From assembly GCF_034043675.1 (NCBI RefSeq), contig NZ_JAXCLA010000002.1, forward strand, positions 434,001 through 498,000: 64,000 bases of DNA, in the 5' to 3' direction. Under the pieces are notes generated by a model, which saw nothing but the letters and a program-made list of their open reading frames with translations, was not told the DNA's origin and did no database searches. Origin of the DNA: KK5 sp034043675. Its GTDB lineage: Bacteria; Pseudomonadota; Gammaproteobacteria; Burkholderiales; Burkholderiaceae_C. Below, one piece after another: positions 7,820 through 17,401 of this stretch; positions within the stretch are counted from its first letter, which is position 1, and every line of letters begins with the position of its first letter. The position numbers and the translations under genes are program-made.

Positions 7820-9916
7820 TCAGCTGGCCAGTCGCGACAGGTCGGCGACGCGGTTCATCGCCTGGTGCAAGGTCTTCAGCAGGCCCAGCCGATTGGCGCG
7901 CAGCGCCGCGTCGTCGGCATTGACCATCACGCCGTCGAAGAAGGCATCGACCGGCGCCTTCAGTGCGGCCAGTTCGCGCAATGAAGCGGCGTACTGGCCC
8001 TGCTCGAAGGCCGCATCGGCCTTCGGCGCCACGGTCTTCAGCGCAGCGGCGAGATCACGCTCGGCGGCCTCCTGCAGCAGCGCGTCGTCGACACGGGCCT
8101 CGACCGGCGTCTCGACCTTCTTCAGGATGTTGCCGATGCGTTTGTTCGCCGCGGCCAGGGCGGGGGCCTCAGGCAGGCTTGCGAACTCGCGCACCGCATC
8201 CAGCCTCGACAGCACATCAGACAGTCGCTGCGGCGTCAGGGCCAGCACCGCATCGACCTCCTGGGCCGTGTAGCCCTGCTCGCGCAGCGCGCCAGCGAGG
8301 CGATCGAGGATGAACTGGGTGAGCGCAGTGCTCGGATCCTGAATGAGCGGGCCGAACGCCGGCAGCGCCGACTGCAGCAGCGCGGCGAGTTCAAGCCGAC
8401 GGGTCAGCGCTGTCTCGGTCAGCATGCGAACGACGCCGAGTGCGTGGCGGCGAAGTGCAAAGGGATCGCGATCGCCCGTGGGCAGTTGGCCGATGCCGAA
8501 CAGGCCCACAAGCGTCTCCAGCTTGTCGGCCAGCGCCACCACCACGCCGACATCGTTGCGCGGCAGCTCGTCGCCGGCGAAGCGCGGCTTGTAGTGATCC
8601 TCGATGGCCTCGGCAACCGAACCGTCCAGGCCGTCATGGCGCGCGTAGTAACCGCCCATGATGCCCTGCAGCTCGGGGAACTCGCCGACCATGTCGGTCA
8701 AGAGATCCGCCTTGGCGAAGCGGGCGGCCTGGTCGACCAGGCCCGCATCGGTGCCCAGCATGCCGGCAATCGCCTTGGCAATCGCTCGCACGCGTTCGAC
8801 GCGCTCACCCTGCGTGCCCAGCTTGCCGTGGTAGACGACCTTGGCAAGGCCCGGCACCCGCTCGGCCAGCGTCTTCTTGCGATCCTGGTCGAAGAAGAAC
8901 TTCGCGTCGGCCAGGCGCGGGCGCACGACGCGCTCATTGCCGCCGGTGACGGCGCTGGCGTCGTCGGGCCGGATGTTGGAGACGACGAGGAATTGGTTGG
9001 TCAGCTTCCCCGCGGCATCCAGCAGCGGGAAGTACTTCTGGTTTGCCTTCATCGTCAGGATCAGGCATTCCTGCGGCACGGCGAGGAATTCGGATTCGAA
9101 GCGGCACAGCAGCACGTTCGGGCGCTCGACCAGGCCGGTGACCTCGTCCAGCAGCGCGTCGTCGTCGATCGGCTTCAGGCCGCCGGCACGCTCGTTCAGC
9201 TGGCGCACGATCTCGGCGCGGCGCTCGGCGAACGAGGCGATCACGGCGCCCTGCTCGCGCAGTTGCGCGGCGTAGCTGTCGGCGCTCTCGATCACGATCT
9301 TCGGCGCGGCAGACTCGAAGCGGTGGCCACGCGTCTCGCGGCCGGCACCCAGGCCGAAGGCCTTCACGCCGACGACTTCACTGCCATGCAGTGCGACGAG
9401 ACCATGCGCGGGGCGGACGAACTTCACGTCGGTCCAGCCATCGCTGAGCTGGTAGGTCATGACCTTCGGGATCGGCAGCTTGGCCAGCGTCTCGTCCAGC
9501 GCCTTCTGCAGGCCTTCGGCCAAGGTGGCACCCGGCACAACGGAATCCCAGAACAGCGCTTCGGCCTTGCCATCCGGCTGGCGCTTGAGCTGCGGCACGA
9601 CCGAGGCGTCAGCGCCGACAGCCGCGAGCTTCTTCAGCAGGGCCGGCGTCGGCTGGCCATCGGCCGTCAGCGCGACGGCCACCGGCATCAGCTTCTGCTG
9701 CACCGCGCGGTCGGCGGCCTTGGCCGCCACGCCGGCCACGTGGACGGCCAGGCGACGCGGCGAAGCGAACGAGACGATGCCGGCATCGGCTGGTGCCAGG
9801 CCCTGTGCCTTCAGGCCATCGCCGAGCAGGGAAGCGAAGGCCTCGCCGAGCTTCTTCAGCGCCTTCGGGGGCAGTTCCTCGACGAACAGTTCAACAAGCA
9901 GATTGGCCGACATCAC
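7820..9916 (-). CDS. glyS: glycine--tRNA ligase beta subunit
   Basis: This 698-residue protein opens with NLLVELFVEELPPKALKKL, the standard N-terminus of bacterial GlyS, and is full length for the alpha2beta2 class. The beta subunit carries tRNA-binding, HD-like and anticodon-binding regions and works only with GlyQ. The ATG at 9916 overlaps the glyQ stop by four bases, ensuring equal synthesis of the two subunits. Confidence 0.96.
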   Translation of the reverse strand: MMSANLLVELFVEELPPKALKKLGEAFASLLGDGLKAQGLAPADAGIVSFASPRRLAVHVAGVAAKAADRAVQQKLMPVAVALTADGQPTPALLKKLAAVGADASVVPQLKRQPDGKAEALFWDSVVPGATLAEGLQKALDETLAKLPIPKVMTYQLSDGWTDVKFVRPAHGLVALHGSEVVGVKAFGLGAGRETRGHRFESAAPKIVIESADSYAAQLREQGAVIASFAERRAEIVRQLNERAGGLKPIDDDALLDEVTGLVERPNVLLCRFESEFLAVPQECLILTMKANQKYFPLLDAAGKLTNQFLVVSNIRPDDASAVTGGNERVVRPRLADAKFFFDQDRKKTLAERVPGLAKVVYHGKLGTQGERVERVRAIAKAIAGMLGTDAGLVDQAARFAKADLLTDMVGEFPELQGIMGGYYARHDGLDGSVAEAIEDHYKPRFAGDELPRNDVGVVVALADKLETLVGLFGIGQLPTGDRDPFALRRHALGVVRMLTETALTRRLELAALLQSALPAFGPLIQDPSTALTQFILDRLAGALREQGYTAQEVDAVLALTPQRLSDVLSRLDAVREFASLPEAPALAAANKRIGNILKKVETPVEARVDDALLQEAAERDLAAALKTVAPKADAAFEQGQYAASLRELAALKAPVDAFFDGVMVNADDAALRANRLGLLKTLHQAMNRVADLSRLAS

Positions 9917-10836
9917 GCAGCTGCCTTCTTCTTTTCGATTTGAGCGATCACCTCGTCGGCCCAGGCCTTCGGCGCCATCGGGAAGCCAAGCCGTGCGCGG
10001 CTGTCCACATAGCTCTGCGCGACGGTGCGGGCCAGGTTGCGGATGCGCCCGATGTAGGCGGCACGTTCGGTCACGCTGATCGCACCGCGCGCGTCCAGCA
10101 GATTGAAGGTGTGGCCGGCCTTCAGCAGCTGCTCATAGGCGGGCAGCGCCAGCTTCTCGGTCATCAGCTCCTGGCTCTTGCGCTCATACGCGGCGAAGGC
10201 GCTGAGCAGGAAGTCGACGTCGCTGTGCTCGAAGTTGTAGGTCGACTGCTCGACCTCGTTCTGGTGGAACACGTCGCCGTAGCTCAGGCCTTCGGTGTAG
10301 ACGAGGTCGTACACCGACTCCTTACCCTGCAGGTACATGGCCAGGCGTTCCAGGCCGTAGGTGATCTCGCCGGTGATCGGCTTGCAGTCGATGCCACCGA
10401 CCTGCTGGAAGTAAGTGAACTGCGTCACCTCCATGCCGTTGAGCCAGACCTCCCAGCCCAAGCCCCAGCAGCCGAGCGTCGGGTTCTCCCAATCGTCCTC
10501 GACGAAGCGGACGTCGTTCTTCTTCAGGTCGAAGCCCAGGGCCTCCAGCGAGCCGAGGTACAGCTCCAGGATGTTGGCCGGCGCGGGCTTCAGCACGACC
10601 TGGAACTGGTAGTAGTGCTGCAGGCGGTTCGGGTTCTCGCCGTAGCGGCCGTCCTTCGGGCGGCGGCTCGGCTGCACATAGGCGGCCTTCCAGGGCTCGG
10701 GGCCCAGCGCGCGCAGGAAGGTGGCGGTGTGGCTGGTGCCGGCACCGACTTCCATATCGTAGGGCTGGAGAAGCGCGCAACCCTGCTTGGACCAGTAGTC
10801 CTGCAAGGTCAGAATGATTTGCTGGAAGCTCAGCAT
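9913..10836 (-). CDS. glyQ: glycine--tRNA ligase alpha subunit
   Basis: This 307-residue class II synthetase catalytic subunit begins MLSFQQIILTLQDYWSKQGC and contains the signature QPYDMEVGAGT and EPWKAAYVQPSRRPKDGRYG regions. It charges tRNA-Gly together with GlyS. The 38-base gap to lnt upstream holds a perfect palindrome, and a possible -10 box lies just beyond it, so glyQ may have its own promoter in addition to readthrough. Confidence 0.96.
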   Translation of the reverse strand: MLSFQQIILTLQDYWSKQGCALLQPYDMEVGAGTSHTATFLRALGPEPWKAAYVQPSRRPKDGRYGENPNRLQHYYQFQVVLKPAPANILELYLGSLEALGFDLKKNDVRFVEDDWENPTLGCWGLGWEVWLNGMEVTQFTYFQQVGGIDCKPITGEITYGLERLAMYLQGKESVYDLVYTEGLSYGDVFHQNEVEQSTYNFEHSDVDFLLSAFAAYERKSQELMTEKLALPAYEQLLKAGHTFNLLDARGAISVTERAAYIGRIRNLARTVAQSYVDSRARLGFPMAPKAWADEVIAQIEKKKAAA

Positions 10837-10858
10837 GAAGTGGCGTAGTCGAGGGAGG

Positions 10859-10909
10859 GTTACTCTGAGTAACTTCAGATTCTACGGGCGCGCCTGCGCC
10901 AGCCTGCAA
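10859..10909 (-). promoter_or_regulatory. possible glyQ promoter and palindrome in the lnt-glyQ gap
   Basis: On the minus strand a TAGAAT -10 box (10884-10879) has TTGCAG (10909-10904) 19 bases upstream as a weak -35. The start point would fall in GTTACTC-T-GAGTAAC, a perfect 15-base palindrome (10859-10873) ahead of the glyQ ATG at 10836. The palindrome could be an operator or a short leader hairpin. The evidence is sequence pattern only. Confidence 0.35.
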
Positions 10910-12338
10910 GGCCGAGCACGGCGATGGCCAGCGCCCACAAGGGCCACAGCCCGCAGGCCGCCAGCCAGCGCGCATAGGGCGTGCTGCCAGTGCGTCCTTC
11001 GACCTCGGCTTCGAGAATGCCGCTGGTCATGGGGTCAAGTCTTGCCGTCACCCGGCCCTGGTAGTCCAGCACGGCCGTGGCGCCGGTGTTCGTCGAACGG
11101 ATGAAGGGCCGCTGGAACTCCAGCGCGCGCATCTGCGAGAACTGCAGATGCTGGTCCTGCACCATCCAGCGGCCGAACCAGGCGAGGTTGCTGGTGTTGA
11201 CGAGCACGGTAGCGGCATCGGGGCTGACCATGCTGGAGACGAAGTCCTCGCCGAACAGGTCTTCATAGCAGATCAGCGGCCGCAGCAATTGGCCGGCCAG
11301 CGGCAGCGCCTGCTGAGTCCTGCCGCGCGCCTGGTCCTCCATCGGGATGCCCATCGCGTCGACGAACCAGTGCAGGCCCCAGGGCACGAACTCGCCGAAA
11401 GGCAGCAGGTGGCGCTTGCCGTAGTCGTAGGGCGCGGCCGTACCGAAGGCCAGCATCGAGTTGACGTAACCGTCCCGTTCATTGCCGAGGAAGGTACCCA
11501 GCAGCAGTGGCCGCTGCGCGGCAGCCCGCTTCAGGCGCTCGAGGTAAGGCGGGTCCAGGAACTCCAGCGGCAGCGGCACGACCGATTCGGGCGTGACGAC
11601 CAGTTGCCCGCGCGCCGATTCGATCTGGCGCGCCAGCTTTTCCAGGTTCGCGTCGATCAGCGAGCGGTCGAACTTCTCGTCCTGCGGTACGTTCGGCTGC
11701 AGCAGCGACACGCGCAGGCGGCCGGTGCTCACGGTGAACTCGTGCGGCAGCAGTGCGCCGACCGCCAGCACGGCGATCACGCCCGCCAGCGGCTTCCAGT
11801 CGCGCTGCATCGCCAACGCCGCCAGGCCGGCGGCAGCGGCGGCACCCAGCGCGGCCAGCCCGTAGACGCCGATCCACGGCGCCCAGGCGGCCAGCGGCCC
11901 GACGCTGTGCGCGTAGCCGCTCGCCAGCCACGGAAAGCCGCTGAGCCAGCTCGCCCGCGCCAGTTCGGCCAGCAGCCAGCTCGCGGTGAAGACGATGGCC
12001 TTCCAGCGCGCGCCCAGCCAGGCCGCCAGCGCGAGCGCCGCGGCGTAGTACAGGCTCAGGAACGCCGCCAGCAGCAGCACCGCCAGCGCGGACAGCACCG
12101 ACGGAATGCCCCCGAAGTCGTGCATGCTGATGTACAGCCACCACAGGCCCGAAGCCATCCAGCCGATGCCGAAGGCCGCGCCCAGCGCCGCCGCGCGGCG
12201 CGGCGCGGCGTTCCAGGCCAGCGCGAACAATCCGGCCAGGGCCAGGATCTGCAGCCACCACAGGAAGGTCGGCGCGAAGGCGGCCGTATGCAGCACACCG
12301 GCGGCCAGGGCGGCCGCTAACGCCCATCTCAAGCGCAT
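10875..12338 (-). CDS. lnt: apolipoprotein N-acyltransferase
   Basis: This 487-residue inner-membrane enzyme has about six N-terminal hydrophobic helices, then a nitrilase-like domain with the catalytic triad in VVTPESVVP (Glu), YGKRHLLPFGEFVP (Lys) and ICYEDLFG (Cys), and a final C-terminal helix. It N-acylates the diacylglyceryl-Cys of lipoproteins, the last step of lipoprotein maturation. It lies four bases downstream of corC, an arrangement conserved in many proteobacteria. Confidence 0.95.
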   Translation of the reverse strand: MRLRWALAAALAAGVLHTAAFAPTFLWWLQILALAGLFALAWNAAPRRAAALGAAFGIGWMASGLWWLYISMHDFGGIPSVLSALAVLLLAAFLSLYYAAALALAAWLGARWKAIVFTASWLLAELARASWLSGFPWLASGYAHSVGPLAAWAPWIGVYGLAALGAAAAAGLAALAMQRDWKPLAGVIAVLAVGALLPHEFTVSTGRLRVSLLQPNVPQDEKFDRSLIDANLEKLARQIESARGQLVVTPESVVPLPLEFLDPPYLERLKRAAAQRPLLLGTFLGNERDGYVNSMLAFGTAAPYDYGKRHLLPFGEFVPWGLHWFVDAMGIPMEDQARGRTQQALPLAGQLLRPLICYEDLFGEDFVSSMVSPDAATVLVNTSNLAWFGRWMVQDQHLQFSQMRALEFQRPFIRSTNTGATAVLDYQGRVTARLDPMTSGILEAEVEGRTGSTPYARWLAACGLWPLWALAIAVLGLAGWRRRARRI

Positions 12339-12342
12339 TAGC

Positions 12343-13299
12343 TCAGGACGCCTCGGGTTCCGCGCGGGTCACCTTGAACCAGCGCACCGCGCCGCCGCGC
12401 GTCAGCATCACCGAGAAGCGCAGGCCGGCGATCTCGACCACCTCGCCGCGCCGCGGCACACGGCCGTGCTCCTGGGCGACCAGGCCGCCGATGGTGTCGA
12501 ATTCCTCCTCGGGAAAAGCGACGCCGAAGGCCTGGTTGACCTCCGAGATATCCGCATCGCCGGCGACGCGCTGGCTGCCGTCGGCCAGCGTGTAGATGCC
12601 GCTGTCGCTGTTGCCCTTCTCGTCGAACTCGTCCTCGATCTCGCCGACGATCTCTTCCAGCACGTCCTCGATCGTGATCAGTCCGGCAGTGTTGCCGAAC
12701 TCGTCGATGACGACCGCCAGATGGCTGCGGTTGGAGCGGAAGTCGCGCAGCAGCTCGTTCAGGCCCTTGCTCTCCGGCACGAAGATGGTCGGCCGCAGCA
12801 GCGCGCGCAGGTTCAGCTCCGGCGCCCGCTGGATCTTGAGCAGGTCTTTCGCCAGCAGGATGCCGATGATGTTGGCCTTCTGGCCCTCGAAGACGGGGAA
12901 GCGCGAATGGCCGGTGTCGATCACCTGGGCCAGCAATTCTTCGTACGGCGCCTCGATGTCCAGCAGATCCATGCGCGGTGCCGCCACCATCACGTCGCCG
13001 GCGCTCAGTTCGGCCATGCGCAGCACGCCTTCGAGCATCTGCAGCGATTCGGGTTCGATCAGCTCGCGTTCCTCGGCCTCGGCGAGGGTCTGGATCAGCT
13101 CGCGCTTGGAATCCGGGCCGGGATGGATGAATTCCCACATGCGGGCGACGAGACTGCGTGCCTGCGCGGTAGGCGGTTTCAGGCCCCCACGTACCGGGGG
13201 CCGACTAGACTGAGGTTCAGACACTGAGCTGCGTGCCGTAGTTGCAATGGGTTCGAGAATAACCGATTGACATGACGGCTCCTCTTGCACCAAAGTCAT
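12343..13299 (-). CDS. corC: CorC/HlyC-type transporter-associated CBS protein
   Basis: This 318-residue protein has two CBS domains (about residues 90-205, with PRMDLLDIEAPYEELL and the acidic VIDEFGNTAGLIT segment) and a CorC_HlyC C-terminal domain. It has no membrane segments. CorC-type proteins support Mg2+/Co2+ efflux. The ATG at 13299 has AGGTGGGGACGG upstream. A GTG at 13224 would give a shorter N-terminus closer to some relatives but lacks a clear Shine-Dalgarno sequence. It heads the lnt-glyQS run. Confidence 0.88.
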   Translation of the reverse strand: MTLVQEEPSCQSVILEPIATTARSSVSEPQSSRPPVRGGLKPPTAQARSLVARMWEFIHPGPDSKRELIQTLAEAEERELIEPESLQMLEGVLRMAELSAGDVMVAAPRMDLLDIEAPYEELLAQVIDTGHSRFPVFEGQKANIIGILLAKDLLKIQRAPELNLRALLRPTIFVPESKGLNELLRDFRSNRSHLAVVIDEFGNTAGLITIEDVLEEIVGEIEDEFDEKGNSDSGIYTLADGSQRVAGDADISEVNQAFGVAFPEEEFDTIGGLVAQEHGRVPRRGEVVEIAGLRFSVMLTRGGAVRWFKVTRAEPEAS

Positions 13300-13360
13300 C
13301 CGTCCCCACCTGGGACGCCAGAGTACTTACCCAGGCTGCGCGCGCAGCTTCTTCTCCATC

Positions 13361-14416
13361 ATGTCCTCCACTGCTTCTCCTGGCCTGATCCCGGCCACCA
13401 TCCTCACCGGCTTCCTTGGCTCCGGCAAGACCACCCTGCTCAAGCGCGTGCTGCACGAGGCGCACGGCCAGAAGATCGCCATCATCGAGAACGAGTTCGG
13501 CGAGGAAGACATTGACACCTCCATCCTCGTCACCGAGACGAAGGAACAGATCATCCAGATGAACAACGGCTGCGTCTGCTGCTCGATCCGCGAGGATCTG
13601 CGCACGACGCTGTCCGACCTGGCGACCAAGCGCCGCAAGGGCGAGCTGGACTTCGAGCGCATCGTCATCGAGACCACCGGCCTGGCCGACCCGGGCCCGG
13701 TCGCGCAAACCTTCTTCATGGACGACGAGATCGCCGAGAGCTTCCTGCTCGACTCGATCATCACCCTGGTGGATGCCAAGCACGCCGACGAGCAGCTGAA
13801 CACCCGCCAGGAAGCGCGCCGCCAGATCGGCTTCGCCGACCAGATCTTCATCAGCAAGGCCGACCTGGTCGACGCTGGCGCCGTGGCCGAGCTGACGCAC
13901 CGGATCAAGCATATGAACCCCCGCGCGCCGGTGCAGACCGCCCACTTCGGCGAGGTGGCGCTGGACAAGATCTTCGACCTGCGCGGCTTCAACCTCAACG
14001 CCAAGCTGGAGATCGACCCGGATTTCCTCACGGCCGACGATCACGACCACCACCATGATCATGATCACGACCATGAGCACGGCGAGCACTGCGACCATCC
14101 GCACCACCATGCCCATGACGACGACGTGAAGTCCTTCGTCTTCAAATCCGACCGGCCCTTCAACCCGGCCAAGCTGGAAGACTTCCTCGGCGCCATCGTC
14201 CAGGTCTACGGGCCGAAGATGCTGCGTTACAAAGGCGTGCTGAACATGAAGGGCACCGACAAGAAGGTGATCTTCCAGGGCGTGCACCAGTTGATGGGCT
14301 CCGACCTCGGGCCGAAATGGATGCCGGGCGAGGCGAAGACGAGCAAAATGGTTTTCATCGGCATCGACCTGCCGCAGGAGATCTTTGCCCAGGGTCTGGA
14401 AGGCTGTCTGGCATAG
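13361..14416 (+). CDS. COG0523 (CobW/ZNG1-like) metal-chaperone GTPase
   Basis: This 351-residue G3E GTPase has Walker A GFLGSGKTTLL (residues 16-26), the ENEFGEEDIDT switch region and the metal motif CVCCSIREDL (CxCC, about residues 71-80). A His/Asp-rich loop at about 227-251 (many DHDHHH-type repeats) separates it from the CobW C-terminal domain, ending with PQEIFAQGLEGCL. COG0523 proteins of this type insert or store zinc and sometimes other metals. I see no Zur box or zinc-paralogue gene nearby, so the metal is not settled. Confidence 0.88.
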   Translation: MSSTASPGLIPATILTGFLGSGKTTLLKRVLHEAHGQKIAIIENEFGEEDIDTSILVTETKEQIIQMNNGCVCCSIREDLRTTLSDLATKRRKGELDFERIVIETTGLADPGPVAQTFFMDDEIAESFLLDSIITLVDAKHADEQLNTRQEARRQIGFADQIFISKADLVDAGAVAELTHRIKHMNPRAPVQTAHFGEVALDKIFDLRGFNLNAKLEIDPDFLTADDHDHHHDHDHDHEHGEHCDHPHHHAHDDDVKSFVFKSDRPFNPAKLEDFLGAIVQVYGPKMLRYKGVLNMKGTDKKVIFQGVHQLMGSDLGPKWMPGEAKTSKMVFIGIDLPQEIFAQGLEGCLA

Positions 14417-14439
14417 GTTTTGCCAAGGGTTTTGCCAAG
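14416..14439. repeat. two tandem copies of a 12-base unit
   Basis: GGTTTTGCCAAG occurs twice head to tail immediately after the COG0523 stop codon, overlapping its last base. It lies in the dksA upstream region and looks like a simple slippage duplication. Confidence 0.6.
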
Positions 14440-14584
14440 GTTCGGGAACCCGTTCGAGCCGGGGATTTTCTGGCTGCGCAAGGTGGCTACAATCCGCGGC
14501 GCCCAAAAGGGCGCGAATCCAGGTGGACCCGATCAGCAAGCAATCTAGAGCAGAGACAAACAACTGCCTAGCGAGGAGCGAAAC

Positions 14585-15271
14585 GTGAGCAAGACACCGG
14601 CCCCCAAGACCACCTCCACGGCGGCAGCACCGAAGCCGCTGAAGGCGTCCAAGCCCAAGGCCGAGGCGGTGGGGTCATCCGCTGCCGTCGCGACGCTTGA
14701 GGAACACCCCGCAACCCAGGGTGGCAGCAGCCGCTTCGCCGACCGCTTCGCGCCGCCGAAGCCTCCCACCCGCCAAATGAATAGTGACGTGATCGAAAGC
14801 CCCCGCACCGCAGCCAAATCAGACCCCAAGCTGGCCAATGCCTGGAAGACCAAGTCCGGCACCGATCTGAGCGACGCCGAAGTCATGGCGATGCCCGACT
14901 CGGAGTACATGAACGCCAAGCAGATCGAGTTCTTCCGCCGCAAGCTGACGGAACTCAAGGAAGGCGTGCTCTCCAATGCCGGCGAAACCACCGAGCACCT
15001 GCGCGAGGACACCTCCATCGTCCCCGATCCGGCCGACCGCGCCACGATCGAGGAAGAGCACGCACTGGAACTGCGCACCCGCGACCGCGAGCGCAAGCTG
15101 CTGAAGAAGATCATGCAATCGCTGGCCCGCCTCGACAGCGGCGACTACGGCTACTGCGACGAAACCGGCGAGCCGATCGGCCTGGGCCGGCTGATCGCCC
15201 GCCCGACCGCCAACCTGTCGCTGGAAGCCCAGCAACGCCGTGAGCTGAAGCAGAAGATGTTCGGGGACTGA
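14585..15271 (+). CDS. dksA: DksA/TraR-family RNA polymerase cofactor, long N-terminus, zinc site mostly lost
   Basis: This 228-residue protein starts at GTG 14585, behind GAGGAGCG. The first 85 residues are a Lys/Ala/Pro-rich extension absent from E. coli DksA. The remainder is the DksA coiled coil (EFFRRKLTELKEGVLS to the tip with Asp residues) and the globular end DYGYCDETGEPIGLGRLIARPTAN, where only one of the four zinc Cys remains. DksA binds the RNA polymerase secondary channel and mediates the ppGpp response. A short hairpin (GCGCCC-AAAA-GGGCGC, 14499-14514) and a possible TACAAT -10 at 14488 precede it. Confidence 0.9.
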   Translation: MSKTPAPKTTSTAAAPKPLKASKPKAEAVGSSAAVATLEEHPATQGGSSRFADRFAPPKPPTRQMNSDVIESPRTAAKSDPKLANAWKTKSGTDLSDAEVMAMPDSEYMNAKQIEFFRRKLTELKEGVLSNAGETTEHLREDTSIVPDPADRATIEEEHALELRTRDRERKLLKKIMQSLARLDSGDYGYCDETGEPIGLGRLIARPTANLSLEAQQRRELKQKMFGD

Positions 15272-15334
15272 TCGAGTCCGCCGCGCGTCCCTTCCCTGCA
15301 CCGACGAACGCATCATCACCACCCAACCCAGCGC

Positions 15335-17344
15335 ATGAGCGATCCGAAAGACGGTGAGAGTTTCTTTCGCAAGGTCGCCCGCTTCGTCACGAATCCGACG
15401 ACCGACTGGGCCGAGATCAACTCCCGCCAGGACGACCCGGAGAGCGACCTCAAGAAGGCCGAGGTTCGCGCCATGGTCGAGCGCAAGCGGCGCAACGATT
15501 TCGTGCGCAAGCGCGAGCTCGACATGCTGCGCCGCATCCGGCGCGAGGGGCTGACGCCGGAACAACTGGCAGCACTGGGCTCCTCGTCCTCGCGGCTCGA
15601 CGAGGTCGAGCGCACGAACAGCGAGCTGAACTCGAATTCGAAGATCGATCCCCGCGTCAAGGACAAGATCGACGCGATCGAGCAGCAGATGGTCGGCGAA
15701 CGCAACTTCCCGAGCACGCAGGTGCAGGGCCAGCACCCGCCCGGCTTCTTCGAGACCAGCACGCGGCCGATCCACTTCGCTGCGACGACAGTCGAGCCCA
15801 CGTTGCCGTCCCAAGGACAGGCCTCCGCGCCGCCGCCCCCATTTGCGCCGCAGGTGTCCGCACGCGAGCCGGCGCCGGCCTTCGCCCCGCCGACGCCCGC
15901 TGCGCTGTCCCCCGCCTACGCGCCGTTCGCCAACACGCCGGTCGGCAGCGCGCCGCCGGGTCGCTCCGATGCGCGCGTCAGCCAGTTCTCGTCGCGCGAG
16001 GAGATGAACCGCCTCGAGGCCATGCCGCCGCCGGCCGCGGTGACGATGGGCGCTGGCATGTCGCCGCTGTCCGATGCCAAGAGCGCCAGCCTGCTACCGC
16101 CCTCGCTGACCGAGGACCTGCCGCCGCTGGAGATGACCTTCTCCCCGCTGCCGCCGGCGCCAACGCCTGCCGCTGCGTCGGCGGCCGGTTCATCGCCCGA
16201 CCTGTCGCTAAGCTTCAGCGTGGCCGAGAAGCACATCGCCTCGGACCTGAACGAGCTGGTGCACGATCCCGAGCTGGACGAGGCGGTCATCGCCTTCGCC
16301 AACGCCGACTACGAGACCAGCGAACGCATCCTGACCGAGCTGACGCACAAGGGCGGGCAACGCCATACGCACGGCGAGACCTGGCTGGTGCTGTTCGACC
16401 ACCACCGCGCCACCGGCGCGCAGGCCAAGTTCGAAGCGCTGGCGCTGGAGTACGCGCAGCAGTTCGGCCTGTCGGCCCCGCAATGGTTCTCGATGCCCAA
16501 GCTGGTGGCCGAGGCGGCCAAAAGCGTGCGCGCACCGATGGGCCGTTCCGGCAGCGTCGGCTGGACGGCGCCCGAGTTCCTGCAGGCCGAATCGGTCCGG
16601 CAGTTGCAGGCCCGCTGCGAGAACCTGCCGATGCCCTGGGTGCTGGACTGGGCGCCGCTGCGCCAGCTCGACATCGAGGCCTGTGACGCGCTTCGCCAGC
16701 TGTTCCGCCAGTGGGCCGAGCAGCAGATCGACATGCGCTGGCTGGCTGGCGACCGCTTCCTGCAGTTGCTGAAGGACCAGTCGCCGGTGGCCGTGCGCGA
16801 CGTCGACCCGGCGCTGTGGATGCTGCGGCTCGAAACGCTGCGCCTCGTCAACCGGCCCGACCAGTTCGACGAGACCGCCATCGACTACTGCGTGACCTAC
16901 GAGGTCTCGCCGCCGTCCTGGGAGCGCTCGAAGTGCCGCGTGCGCGTCAGCGGCCAGGGCCTGTCGACCAGCAGTTCGCCGCCGACCAGCACCCTGCCCG
17001 CTGGTGAGGCACCGACCACCAGCTTCATGGAGTCGCAGATCAGCGAGCAGACGCAGATCCCGACCACGATCCAGCTGGAACTGAGCGGCCAGCTGAGCGG
17101 CGACATCTCCGAAACGCTGCGCTTGATGACCACCGAGATCGGCGCCGCGCCGATCGTCGACGTGGCCTGCACGAAGCTGATCCGGCTGGACTTCATGGCC
17201 GCCGGCGACCTGCTGAACTGGGTGCTCGCCCGCCGCGGCGAGAACCGCTCGGTGGTCTTCACCGAGGCCCACCGCCTCGTCGCGCTCTTCTTCGGCGCCA
17301 TGGGTATCAACGAACACGCGCGCGTAAAGATCCGCCAGGTCTGA
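15335..17344 (+). CDS. STAS-tailed protein of unknown function (hslV-linked)
   Basis: This 669-residue protein has a charged helical N-terminus (about 1-110, FFRKVARFVTNPTTDWAEI), a long Pro/Ala/Ser-rich linker (about 150-290), a helical region of tetratricopeptide-like appearance (310-440) and a STAS-like C-terminus (about 570-669, VDVACTKLIRLDFMAAGDLL). The acceptor position of anti-sigma antagonists is not obviously a Ser. It lies between dksA and hslV on the same strand, an arrangement I associate with Burkholderiales. No function is established to my knowledge. Confidence 0.75.
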   Translation: MSDPKDGESFFRKVARFVTNPTTDWAEINSRQDDPESDLKKAEVRAMVERKRRNDFVRKRELDMLRRIRREGLTPEQLAALGSSSSRLDEVERTNSELNSNSKIDPRVKDKIDAIEQQMVGERNFPSTQVQGQHPPGFFETSTRPIHFAATTVEPTLPSQGQASAPPPPFAPQVSAREPAPAFAPPTPAALSPAYAPFANTPVGSAPPGRSDARVSQFSSREEMNRLEAMPPPAAVTMGAGMSPLSDAKSASLLPPSLTEDLPPLEMTFSPLPPAPTPAAASAAGSSPDLSLSFSVAEKHIASDLNELVHDPELDEAVIAFANADYETSERILTELTHKGGQRHTHGETWLVLFDHHRATGAQAKFEALALEYAQQFGLSAPQWFSMPKLVAEAAKSVRAPMGRSGSVGWTAPEFLQAESVRQLQARCENLPMPWVLDWAPLRQLDIEACDALRQLFRQWAEQQIDMRWLAGDRFLQLLKDQSPVAVRDVDPALWMLRLETLRLVNRPDQFDETAIDYCVTYEVSPPSWERSKCRVRVSGQGLSTSSSPPTSTLPAGEAPTTSFMESQISEQTQIPTTIQLELSGQLSGDISETLRLMTTEIGAAPIVDVACTKLIRLDFMAAGDLLNWVLARRGENRSVVFTEAHRLVALFFGAMGINEHARVKIRQV

Positions 17345-17401
17345 AGCCGCTCCGGCGCTCCGTTGTTGAATACCGGGGCGCCGCCCCCATCCAGGAAGTC
17401 T

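Noticed and set aside
12343..13224. GTG at 13224 as the corC start
   Set aside because: It gives a plausible protein but has no Shine-Dalgarno sequence, whereas ATG 13299 has AGGTGGGG nearby. Kept as an alternative only.
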